Source: Lachnospiraceae bacterium Marseille-Q4251 (GTDB lineage Bacteria; Bacillota; Clostridia; Lachnospirales; Lachnospiraceae). From it: a stretch of 64,000 nucleotides of DNA. The stretch covers positions 3,100,001 through 3,164,000 of the forward strand of contig JAGTTO010000001.1 of NCBI GenBank assembly GCA_018223435.1, in the 5' to 3' direction. Below the pieces are notes generated by a model that was given only the letters and a program-made list of their open reading frames with translations, searched no databases and had not been told where the DNA came from. Made by a program: the position numbers and the translations under genes. This document shows, in pieces, positions 17,582 through 25,024 of the stretch (the stretch's first letter is position 1; every line of letters starts with the position of its first letter).

Positions 17582-19126
17582 GTGAAACAGAAATCCAGAA
17601 CAGAATATTCTGTTATGAATACAACGGTGGCTTTCGCCGCCCAGGCTACGGCGATCCTGATGGGCTTTTTTACAAGGGTGATCTTTACCCGAATGCTCAG
17701 CGAAGGCTATGTGGGAATTAACGGCCTGTTTAATGATATTCTGAATATTTTATCTCTTTCGGAGCTGGGCGTGGGAACGGCCATTACCTATGCCCTGTAC
17801 GGGCCAATTGCAAAGAAAGACATCCGGAGGCAGCAGATCCTGATGCGGATGTTCCGGACCTTTTACCGGGCAACGGCGGGCTTTGTGCTGGTTGTAGGCC
17901 TGGCACTTTTGCCCTTTCTGAATGTGCTGATGAAGGACAGGCCGGATGTGGATCATCTGACTCTGATTTATCTTCTTTATCTTTTCAAATCGGTGGCCTC
18001 CTATCTTCTGATTTATAAAAAGACTCTGGTGGATGCCCATCAGCTGAATTATATCACGGTGCTGTATCACAATGGTTTTCTGGTTCTGCAGGATGTGTGC
18101 CAGATTGTGATTCTCCTGCTGACGGGAAACTTTATCCTGTTTCTGGTCATTGGCGTTGTCTGTACGATTGCCGGAAATATCTGTATGTCGAAAAAGGTGG
18201 ATCAGCTGTTTCCTTATTTGAAGGAAGAATGCAAAGAAAAACTGCCGGATACGGAGCGAAAAGATATTCTGAAAAATGTAAAGGCCATGTTTATGCACAA
18301 ATTAGGAAATGTAGTGGTCAATAATACGGATAATCTTCTGATTTCAAGTTTCGTAGGCGTGGTCAGTGCCGGTATCTATTCCAACTATTATCTGCTCATC
18401 GGTTCTGTACGCCAGGTTCTGGATCAGGCGCTCCAGGGAGTGGCGGCCAGCGTGGGAAACTTAGGAGTCACAGAGGACAAAGAGAAGATCAGCGACGTTT
18501 TTGAACAGCTGTTTTTTGTGGGCTATTGGATGTACGGGCTTGCCGGAATCTGCCTTTTTGAGCTTCTAAATCCTTTTGTGGAGCTGGCTTTTGGTGAGAA
18601 ATATCTCTTTCAGAGAAAGATTGTCCTGATTCTCTGCATCAATTTCTTTATCAATGGAATGAGAAAATCGGTTCTGATCTTTAAGGAATCCATGGGCCTT
18701 TTCTGGTACGACCGGTATAAGGCTCTTGCGGAGGCAGTGCTGAATCTGGGCATTTCCATTGTTTTGGTAAAAAATTTTGGTGTCTGGGGCGTTTTTGCCG
18801 GAACCTTCTGCAGTACAGTGCTCACTTCCGTGTGGGTGGAGCCTTATATTCTCTATAAATATCGTTTTCACAGACCTGTGAAGGAGTATTTTAAGACTTA
18901 TGCGGGGTATCTGCTGATGATGGTAGCTGCCTGGAGCCTCACAGAAGGAAGCTGCCAGTTTATCAGAGGAGGGATTCTGGCACAGCTTTTTCTTCGGGGG
19001 CTTGTCTGCCTGGGAGTACCGAACCTGTTGCTCTGGCTGATTTTCCGGCGGACAGAAAAATGGAAAAGGCTTTCCGGGCTTTTGAAAAGAATCGGTAAAA
19101 AGGTGAAAAAAAGCCTCCGGAGGTGA
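17582..19126 (+). CDS. Polysaccharide flippase (MATE/Wzx-like)
   Basis: The 514-residue protein has about fourteen membrane segments and the N-terminal pattern of oligosaccharide flippases (NTTVAFAAQATAILMGFFTR, then GYVGINGLFNDI). Such proteins move lipid-linked oligosaccharides or teichoic acid units across the membrane. The start is GTG, with an AGAAAGGA site about ten bases upstream; a TATACT at 17554-17559 is a probable -10. It is a second transporter in the locus besides PelG, which suggests that two different polymers or a lipid-linked branch are made here. Confidence 0.85.
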   Translation: MKQKSRTEYSVMNTTVAFAAQATAILMGFFTRVIFTRMLSEGYVGINGLFNDILNILSLSELGVGTAITYALYGPIAKKDIRRQQILMRMFRTFYRATAGFVLVVGLALLPFLNVLMKDRPDVDHLTLIYLLYLFKSVASYLLIYKKTLVDAHQLNYITVLYHNGFLVLQDVCQIVILLLTGNFILFLVIGVVCTIAGNICMSKKVDQLFPYLKEECKEKLPDTERKDILKNVKAMFMHKLGNVVVNNTDNLLISSFVGVVSAGIYSNYYLLIGSVRQVLDQALQGVAASVGNLGVTEDKEKISDVFEQLFFVGYWMYGLAGICLFELLNPFVELAFGEKYLFQRKIVLILCINFFINGMRKSVLIFKESMGLFWYDRYKALAEAVLNLGISIVLVKNFGVWGVFAGTFCSTVLTSVWVEPYILYKYRFHRPVKEYFKTYAGYLLMMVAAWSLTEGSCQFIRGGILAQLFLRGLVCLGVPNLLLWLIFRRTEKWKRLSGLLKRIGKKVKKSLRR

Positions 19127-19131
19127 AAAGA

Positions 19132-20214
19132 ATGACAGAGCAGGGGAAAAAAATATCGGTGATCATACCTGCCTATAACGCAGGAAAATATCTGGGAGAA
19201 GCGCTGGACAGTGTGCTTGCGCAGACATATGAAAACTGGGAAGTCATTCTTGTGGTGACCATGTCCGAGGACAAAACGGAAAAAGTTGCCGGGGAGTATC
19301 AGCGGAAGGATTCCAGGATCCGCTGTCTGGACAATGAGGGTAAGGGAATCAGCAGCGCCAGAAACAAAGGGCTTTCTGCGGCGGAAGGGGAATATCTGCT
19401 TTTCATGGACGCAGATGATTATTTACCGGATCCTTGTGTGCTTCAGAGATATCTGAATATTGCTGAAAAGATATCTTCGGATATCATTGTGAGCAATTAT
19501 GCCAGACTGTGGAAAGAACGTTTTCTTCCAGCGGAAACCCATCAGAACTTCTCTGTCTGTCACAGGAATTCGGAGGAGTTTCGCTTCCGTGGCTTCTTTT
19601 CCGTAGGGACCCTCTCCTATGTATGGGGGAAACTGTACCGCCGGTCGTTTCTGGTGGAAAAAGGTCTTCAGTTCGAGGATTTTCCCTATGCGGAGGACAA
19701 GCTTTTCAATATGCAGTGCTATGTCTGTGGCGCAAAGTACGCGTTTGTTGAGGAGATCGGGTATGTTTACCGGAGAAATGAGTCTTCTGTTTCCTATCAG
19801 TATAATCCCCATTCCAGCGACTGCTGGCTGGGAATCGCCAGGCAGCTGAAATGGTGGCTGGAAGAAAAGGGAGCGGACGATACCGTTTACGGCGGCCTCG
19901 TGGAGTACACGGTATTTTTTGCCTCGTTTTTCGATGCGAAGAAAGAGTATGAACAGCATCGGCATTCTCTCCGGGCCATCCGGAAAATTCTGAGAATTTA
20001 CGGCCGGGATGCCATAGGAGGGGACTGTTTTCGCAGACTTTTGAAGGAAAAAAGAGTTTCTGAGCTGGAACAGAAGTTCTGGAAGGTACTGATCCGGGGG
20101 TATTCTCTGGGAATGCGCCTGCAGCTGTATTTTCTCCTAGCATTAGGAATCCGGGAGCTCATTAATCATAAGGTGGATGAGCGGATGTCGGACACCGGCC
20201 TTCGGGAAGAATAA
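19132..20214 (+). CDS. GT2-family glycosyltransferase
   Basis: This 360-residue protein has the GT-A fold start KISVIIPAYNAGKYL, the DLVLAQTYENWE-type segment and the metal-binding MDADDYL near residue 90. It is cytosolic with no clear membrane helix. The ATG at 19132 is preferred because the CGGAGG site lies eight bases before it; a GTG at 19123 lies immediately after that site. The gene follows the flippase by five bases, so they form a pair. Sugar and acceptor are unknown. Confidence 0.85.
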   Translation: MTEQGKKISVIIPAYNAGKYLGEALDSVLAQTYENWEVILVVTMSEDKTEKVAGEYQRKDSRIRCLDNEGKGISSARNKGLSAAEGEYLLFMDADDYLPDPCVLQRYLNIAEKISSDIIVSNYARLWKERFLPAETHQNFSVCHRNSEEFRFRGFFSVGTLSYVWGKLYRRSFLVEKGLQFEDFPYAEDKLFNMQCYVCGAKYAFVEEIGYVYRRNESSVSYQYNPHSSDCWLGIARQLKWWLEEKGADDTVYGGLVEYTVFFASFFDAKKEYEQHRHSLRAIRKILRIYGRDAIGGDCFRRLLKEKRVSELEQKFWKVLIRGYSLGMRLQLYFLLALGIRELINHKVDERMSDTGLREE

Positions 20215-20245
20215 AAACAGCGTCCCGGTTAAGAGTCGCTGTTTT
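20214..20245. terminator. Convergent terminator hairpin
   Basis: AAAACAGCG (20214-20222) pairs perfectly with CGCTGTTTT (20237-20245). T-rich tails follow on both strands, so it can stop the GT2 operon and the opposing nucleotidyltransferase gene, whose stop codon lies in the loop. Confidence 0.8.
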
Positions 20246-21425
20246 CAAAAATCTGAATAAGGGTTGTTTTCTGGTTGCTTTTCCGGAAATCCTTAAGGGT
20301 CTGCCGGAGAGTGGTGTTTCGGATTGTGTAGGTATTTTTGAGAAAACAGAAGAAGGTGGCAGGCCAGAGGAGGGGCCAGAGAATCGGCCAGCGGCTGGCT
20401 TTGGGAAAGCGTACCTTCATCTGTACATGGCCTTCCCGGAAATAGGTCAGAAGATTGATCTTCCGGTAAGAGCTGCTGCCCACCAGGGCCTGAGAGACGT
20501 CGGCACCCATGTCACCGTCTTCCAGGATCCGGATGAGAAAAGCTTCCGAAGTTTCCGGGTCAGCCTTTATTTCCGGGTCAATGGAAGCGGAAAGCCCCAG
20601 ATAAAGGCGGCAGGTTTCCAGAATAATCTCATAGAGATGACTGATCCGGGAAGCTTCACACCACTGATGAATCCGGGAAAAATCAATCTCCCTTTCATAG
20701 CGCTGAAGGTAAAGAGTAAAATCGCAGAGGAGACGGATTCCGAAACCGCTGTAGAGATAATGCTTCAGCATATGATGGATCATGTAGAAAACATATTCCG
20801 TGGGAGGAAGAACCTCGTAGGAGAAGCCGTTGAAGGTCTTTTGTACGGGTTTCAGATGCAGGGAAGAATAGATCTCCTCCACGGTCTGATTGGCGGGGGC
20901 GTACTGATACATCCCGACTACCCGGTAATGAAGTTCCAGAAGGAAGCTTCGGCCGGTTTTTGGAAAGGTATAACGATAGGTGAGATGGTGGTCACTGAGT
21001 TCTTTTTCCTCCCGATAACCATGCGCCTCCAGGAGGGCTTTTGCTTTTCCCAGGTTTTCAGGTTTATTGATGTAGAGATCCAGATCACCGAGTTTCCGGT
21101 ATTCAGGAACCGGGTAGCAGGCAGCCAGACTGATGCCTTTGAGAAGAATACAGGGGACGCCGTTTTCCTTAAGAAGAGAGACGGTATGCCTGGTGAAGGC
21201 ATCAATCTGGTAGTAGTTCAGCATCATATTTTTGGTTTTTTGCAGCATGGCGGAATAGAAAGGGGTATTCCGAAAGCCAGGCAGCACAAAAGGGATTGTA
21301 CGGTGTTCCTCTGCCAGGGCTGCCAGAGCCGCCTGTTCTTCCACAGAAACGACCTGAGAAAAAGAAGTGTCATTTTTAAGACCACTTCGGATAAACAGTA
21401 AATAAATATTGTATAGGGGCTTCAT
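20229..21425 (-). CDS. Nucleotidyltransferase family protein (NTP_transf_5-like)
   Basis: The 398-residue protein carries LLKGISL (94-100) followed by KLGDLDLYIN, where Asp114 and Asp116 form the metal-binding DxD pair of the nucleotidyltransferase fold, then LLEAHGY and a downstream LELHYRV block. This matches the family often found beside PqqD-like and HprK-like proteins in RiPP and lasso-type loci of Firmicutes, where the substrate is usually unknown. AGGAGA precedes the ATG. It is divergent from the free-standing PqqD gene by 72 bases. I infer that it tailors or labels a product of this locus. Confidence 0.75.
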   Translation of the reverse strand: MKPLYNIYLLFIRSGLKNDTSFSQVVSVEEQAALAALAEEHRTIPFVLPGFRNTPFYSAMLQKTKNMMLNYYQIDAFTRHTVSLLKENGVPCILLKGISLAACYPVPEYRKLGDLDLYINKPENLGKAKALLEAHGYREEKELSDHHLTYRYTFPKTGRSFLLELHYRVVGMYQYAPANQTVEEIYSSLHLKPVQKTFNGFSYEVLPPTEYVFYMIHHMLKHYLYSGFGIRLLCDFTLYLQRYEREIDFSRIHQWCEASRISHLYEIILETCRLYLGLSASIDPEIKADPETSEAFLIRILEDGDMGADVSQALVGSSSYRKINLLTYFREGHVQMKVRFPKASRWPILWPLLWPATFFCFLKNTYTIRNTTLRQTLKDFRKSNQKTTLIQIFENSDS

Positions 21426-21456
21426 AATGTCTCCTGATTGTAAAGATGATAGAAAA

Positions 21457-21462
21457 AGTATA
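21457..21462 (-). promoter_or_regulatory. -10 element of the nucleotidyltransferase gene
   Basis: TATACT on the minus strand (21457-21462) lies about 32 bases before the ATG in the divergent 72-base gap. The same GTATAC core could serve the plus-strand PqqD gene with TTGTAA (21438-21443) at a short 15-base spacing. Confidence 0.45.
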
Positions 21463-21497
21463 CCACGGATAAGCGGGTAAAAAAAGAGGAAGAAAAT

Positions 21498-21761
21498 ATG
21501 AAAAAGGCAGAAGGTTATGTGATACGAAAACTGGAGGAGGAGTATGTGATCCTTCCCACGGGAAAACGGGCAGAGGAAGTCAACGAGGTGATTTCTTTAA
21601 GTGAGACGGCCGGTTTTATCTATCTTCATGCAGAAGAGGCCGCTTCCATTTCGGAACTGGCAGAGCTGGTAGGCAGAGAGTATGGGATGGAAGCGGCGGA
21701 AGTTCTGGAGGACGTGAAAGACGTGGTGGAGACATTGCAAAAAAAAGGTGTTCTCTTATAA
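21498..21761 (+). CDS. PqqD-like protein (RiPP recognition element)
   Basis: The 87-residue protein (YVIRKLEEEYVILPTGKRAEE, then LSETAGFIYLHAEEAASISELAELV and a helical end) matches the PqqD fold, a small winged-helix domain that binds leader peptides of RiPP precursors. A second PqqD-like domain is fused to the kinase at 26 kb. The gene is single, with its stop overlapping the convergent peptidase stop by six bases (TTATAA). I infer that it delivers the leader-bearing proteins nearby to a partner enzyme. Confidence 0.8.
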   Translation: MKKAEGYVIRKLEEEYVILPTGKRAEEVNEVISLSETAGFIYLHAEEAASISELAELVGREYGMEAAEVLEDVKDVVETLQKKGVLL

Positions 21762-22181
21762 TTTTCGGAGAAAGGCTGTGAAACGGAAGCAGAGGGGACG
21801 AAGCGGAAGCATGCGAAGCCAGAAAGATGAGAGCAACCGGTAAAAAGGATTTGTGACGGAAGTTTCTTTTCCCTTCCGGACAAAAGCGACAAGCTTCCCA
21901 CGGATCTGGTCTTCACGGAGAGGGCCTTCCAGTTCGGATTGATTGTCACCTACCAGAAAAAAGCCTTCAGGGGTGATTTTCGCAATCCGGTGGAGGACCA
22001 GGATGCTCTGGTCCCGGCGGTAGAGAATGACATCATTCCGTCGGAGGGAAGAGACGGGAACCTGCTGAATCAGGGCTTCGTCCCTGCCGGGAATAAAAAG
22101 GGGGTACATGCTGTAGCCCCGGGGCTTGATCCGAATGATATTTCCATCCCGGAGAAGCTGTTCAAGATCTGTTTTGTACAT
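21756..22181 (-). CDS. S24/S26-family serine peptidase
   Basis: The 141-residue protein has GYSMYP with the nucleophile Ser24, followed by NDVILYRR and LVLHRI with His64, then FLVGDNQSELEG. The Ser-His pair instead of Ser-Lys resembles SipW/ER-type signal peptidases. There is no N-terminal membrane helix; the C-terminal 30 residues are basic and amphipathic and may associate with the membrane. Its own promoter and its place beside PqqD and a leader-bearing small protein suggest that it cleaves those leaders. LexA-type autoproteolysis is unlikely because no DNA-binding domain is present. Confidence 0.75.
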   Translation of the reverse strand: MYKTDLEQLLRDGNIIRIKPRGYSMYPLFIPGRDEALIQQVPVSSLRRNDVILYRRDQSILVLHRIAKITPEGFFLVGDNQSELEGPLREDQIRGKLVAFVRKGKETSVTNPFYRLLSSFWLRMLPLRPLCFRFTAFLRKL

Positions 22182-22212
22182 AAAGATTCCTCTTTGTATT
22201 TTTTATGTCTCC

Positions 22213-22240
22213 ATTATAGCATCCGTTGAAAAAAAGACAA
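22213..22240 (-). promoter_or_regulatory. Promoter of the S24/S26 peptidase gene
   Basis: On the minus strand TTGTCT (22235-22240) and TATAAT (22213-22218) are separated by 16 bases. The AAAGACAA sequence is repeated directly at 22233-22240 and 22243-22250. Confidence 0.65.
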
Positions 22241-22279
22241 GAAAAGACAAAAATTCAATTGTTTATACAATATGAATAC

Positions 22280-22308
22280 TTGACTTTTGTGAGAGTTGCG
22301 CTTAAGAT
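22280..22308 (+). promoter_or_regulatory. Promoter of the leader-bearing small protein
   Basis: TTGACT (22280-22285) and TAAGAT (22303-22308) are separated by 17 bases. A leader of about 50 bases ends in AAGAGG eight bases before the ATG at 22366. Confidence 0.65.
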
Positions 22309-22365
22309 AAACAGTAGAAACAGGCACAAATGAAATACAGCAGTTAGAGAAAAGAGGTACTTAAA

Positions 22366-22749
22366 ATGAGTAAATATATAAAACCGGTTGTATCGGTAGA
22401 TGCCGGAATGGCAGAGGGCGTTTATGCTGCCAGCGGCGCAAGCAAAGGAACTTTAAATGTGACTTACTATGGTGTCTGGGACAGATGGGGAACCAATGGC
22501 GGTAAAGGCCTGGCAATGGCAAACTGGTCTGATATCGACGGAACCATTACCCTGAATGTTACGTTCAATGACACTGTGGATCAGGCTGAGACGTCAGATA
22601 GCTCTGTACAGGCATCCGCATCAGGAAATACAGCTACCTTTGTCTTTGCCAGCACAGCTAACAATCCGCTGACTCTTGGTATTCACCTGAATCATGGAAC
22701 CAGCATTGATAATCTTAAGATGACTGGCTTTACTTATTCTGTAAAATAA
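22366..22749 (+). CDS. Small secreted-protein precursor with YxASG leader
   Basis: The 127-residue protein has no hydrophobic signal peptide. Its N-terminus (PVVSVDAGMAEGVYAASG) is nearly the same as that of the interrupted ORF opposite (PVITVDSGLSEGIYLASG), while the rest differs, which is the pattern of leader plus core. The core of about 100 residues is Cys-free, rich in Thr, Ser, Asn and Gly with alternating hydrophobic residues, suggesting a beta-sandwich that loosely resembles carbohydrate-binding modules. I infer recognition by the PqqD proteins, cleavage after the AASG region by the peptidase, and export by the ABC transporter. None of this is proven. Confidence 0.65.
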   Translation: MSKYIKPVVSVDAGMAEGVYAASGASKGTLNVTYYGVWDRWGTNGGKGLAMANWSDIDGTITLNVTFNDTVDQAETSDSSVQASASGNTATFVFASTANNPLTLGIHLNHGTSIDNLKMTGFTYSVK

Positions 22750-22758
22750 GCAGAAATC

Positions 22759-22800
22759 AAAAAATGCACCAGGTATGTCACATACCTGGTGCATTTTTTT
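22759..22800. terminator. Bidirectional terminator between the two precursor genes
   Basis: Nineteen perfect base pairs (22759-22777 with 22781-22799) enclose a TCA loop; the stem starts with six A and ends with a T-run, so it terminates transcription from both sides. Confidence 0.95.
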
Positions 22801-22805
22801 GAAAC

Positions 22806-23153
22806 TTACATACTCCAGTCGGTAACGGCATCATCCGGGCCATAACCTTTTTTCTCCCAGGTGGGCTTCCGGTTGCCATTGTCTACATCGTAGCTTCCGG
22901 CATGATCGGAATCTTCATAGTGTGTCAGCAGACCGCAGCCATTTGAGGTATTTGCAGGACAGCCAAGACAGCCAAACTGCTGCTTTTATCCGCGAGTTCC
23001 ACAATTCCAGCCGGAATAGTCAGGAGCCTGCCAGACGCCTTTCATGTATTTACTGTCACATTTCAAGCCCTTGTCTGTGCTTCCGCTGGCCAGATAGATT
23101 CCTTCAGATAAGCCGGAATCTACAGTGATTACTGGTCTTCTATAGGCTTTCAT
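22806..23153 (-). pseudogene. Second leader-bearing precursor, interrupted by in-frame TAA
   Basis: From the ATG at 23153 the frame gives 55 residues beginning KAYRRPVITVDSGLSEG, hits TAA at 22988-22986, and then stays open for another 59 codons to TAA at 22806. The downstream part is protein-like and Cys-rich at its start (FGCLGCPANTSNGCG), with a charged and aromatic tail ending DWSM. The leader matches the plus-strand precursor. A single base change (for example GAA or CAA to TAA) would explain it, so this is most simply a recent nonsense mutation; readthrough or a sequencing error are alternatives. A GGGAG site lies seven bases before the ATG. Confidence 0.7.
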
Positions 23154-23155
23154 AT

Positions 23156-23185
23156 TTACACTCCCATCTTAAAAAATCTATTCAT
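23156..23185 (-). CDS. Nine-codon upstream ORF with very strong ribosome site
   Basis: The minus strand has AGAGGTGATCT, close to a full complement of the 16S rRNA 3' end, directly followed by an ATG and the peptide MNRFFKMGV, then TAA two bases before the ATG of the interrupted precursor. The spacing of the ribosome site to this ATG is short (0-5 bases depending on the pairing register). It could couple or gate translation of the precursor. It may also be only a relic of an alternative start. Confidence 0.35.
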   Translation of the reverse strand: MNRFFKMGV

Positions 23186-23254
23186 AGATCACCTCTTTTG
23201 ATAAAAAACGTCAATATTTCAACAGAAAACTTTTTATATAACAGGAAAACTTTT

Positions 23255-25024
23255 TTAAAAATCTTCCATCATACGGGTGATGGCTTCCTCATCCAGCACC
23301 TCGCACCGCTTATCGCGGATGGCATAAACCCGGCTGCAGATATTCAGCACGGTGGGGCGGTGGGTCGTAACGATGCAGGTTCTGGGGTAGGTGTCCTGCA
23401 TGATATTTTTCAGGACTTTTCTCTCGGTGACGACATCCAGAGCTGAGGTGGCCTCGTCCAGAAGAAGAATCGGGGATTTCCGAAGGAGCGCCCGGGCGAT
23501 GGAGAGGCGCTGGGCCTGGCCTTCAGAGAAGCCGCCGCCCCGCTCTTTGACCTCGCTCTCGATGCCGTCAGGAAGCTTTTCCACAAACTCCCAGGCACAG
23601 GCGAGTTTCAGGGCTTCGACGATTTCCTCATCTGTGGCATCGGGTTTGACGTTGCGGAGATTTTCTGCGATTGTGCCGGAGAACATGGTATTTCCTTGGG
23701 GCACATAGGAGAAAAGCTTTCTCGTGGAAGGAGACATAGCAAGCTGTTCCTTTTCATTGCGGCCGGCACAGATGTGGAAGGAGCCTTTCTGAGGTTTCAG
23801 AAGAGAGAGGATCAGCCGCAGCATCGTGGTTTTGCCCTCGCCGGAGGGCCCCACGAGGGCAACGATCTCATGAGGATAGGCTTCCAGCGAAGCGCCGGAA
23901 AAGACTTTTGTGCCGGTGCGGTAGGTGTAGTCGAGATCCTTCATGATGAGGCCGATGCCCTCTTGCCGGTGCTGTTTTCCAAACTTTTCCACGGCGCTGT
24001 CCTGACTGTAGTCCTCCTGGGGCATTTCCACGATATCCATGAGACGACCCGCGGAGATCGTCAGGGAGATGGCCGTGGGAATCAGGCTGGCCAGGGAGTT
24101 CACGGAGCTGGTCAGCGTGCCGGAGAGGGAGAGAAACATGGTCATGGTTCCGTAGCTGATGGCATTGCTCCAGACGCGGTAAATGCCCCAGCCGTAGCAG
24201 CTGTAGGAGACGATGAAGCCGATGATGGACATCAGGACGGAGGTGAGGATGGACATTTTCTGGAAATCCAGCCGCATCCGGATGTATTCCGTCTGGAGAC
24301 TTTTCAGGCGATCGGTGTAAAAACGGATCAGGTCAAAGGCCTTGATGGTCTGAATGTTGGAGAAAGCCTCCTGGTTGAAACCGTACATTTTCGCATTCAT
24401 GGCCGCGCTCTTCTGGTTGTTGTTCCGCATCCGGCGAAGGAGCGGCCGGGAGAGCAGGGCGCTGAAGGGAATGCCTAAGAGGGCAAAAAGCGCGAAGGTC
24501 GGGTCGTAATACAGAACCACGGCCAGGGCACTTACAAAGCGGAAGGTATAAATGATGAGATTGGGAAGCCAGTTGAGAATTCCATTGGAAATATTGGAGG
24601 CGTCGGAACTCCAGCGAGTCACCAGATCGCCGGTGTGGTAGGCTGTGAGGGATTCCCAGTCCGTCACGAGCATTTTCGCGAAAATGTCATTTTTGATCTC
24701 GGAATCCACCTTCAGATTGATGAAGGTGGAGGCGTAGCCGGAGGCCTGAGACACGAGAATGTTCGCCAGGGAAAAGCCGATCATGGCGGCAAAAGTAGCC
24801 AGAAGCTTTCCGGTCTGATGGCCGGTGATAATATCCACCAGATCCTTGGAGATCAGGCTGGAAATCAGGGAGACACCGGACCCCGCGATTCCGAGAAGCG
24901 TATAGAGAACCATGGATTTCCAGTAGCGTCGGCCGTACTGGAGAATCCATTTGGACTGTGCCCACATTTTCCTGAGAGTTCCCTGCTTTAAGTGCTTTTG
25001 GATCAGGAGCAGTTTGTCTTTCAT
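23255..25024 (-). CDS. ABC exporter, fused permease and ATPase
   Basis: The 589-residue half-transporter has an ABC_membrane region (about 30-320, six membrane segments) and an ATPase domain with Walker A GPSGEGKTT, signature FSEGQAQRLS (normally LSGGQ), Walker B ILLLDEATSALD and the switch His in VTTHR. There is no N-terminal C39 peptidase domain, so leader removal would need a separate peptidase such as the S24/S26 protein nearby. It is coupled to the upstream PqqD-HprK gene by an ATGA overlap. Expected to work as a homodimer at the membrane. Confidence 0.85.
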   Translation of the reverse strand: MKDKLLLIQKHLKQGTLRKMWAQSKWILQYGRRYWKSMVLYTLLGIAGSGVSLISSLISKDLVDIITGHQTGKLLATFAAMIGFSLANILVSQASGYASTFINLKVDSEIKNDIFAKMLVTDWESLTAYHTGDLVTRWSSDASNISNGILNWLPNLIIYTFRFVSALAVVLYYDPTFALFALLGIPFSALLSRPLLRRMRNNNQKSAAMNAKMYGFNQEAFSNIQTIKAFDLIRFYTDRLKSLQTEYIRMRLDFQKMSILTSVLMSIIGFIVSYSCYGWGIYRVWSNAISYGTMTMFLSLSGTLTSSVNSLASLIPTAISLTISAGRLMDIVEMPQEDYSQDSAVEKFGKQHRQEGIGLIMKDLDYTYRTGTKVFSGASLEAYPHEIVALVGPSGEGKTTMLRLILSLLKPQKGSFHICAGRNEKEQLAMSPSTRKLFSYVPQGNTMFSGTIAENLRNVKPDATDEEIVEALKLACAWEFVEKLPDGIESEVKERGGGFSEGQAQRLSIARALLRKSPILLLDEATSALDVVTERKVLKNIMQDTYPRTCIVTTHRPTVLNICSRVYAIRDKRCEVLDEEAITRMMEDF

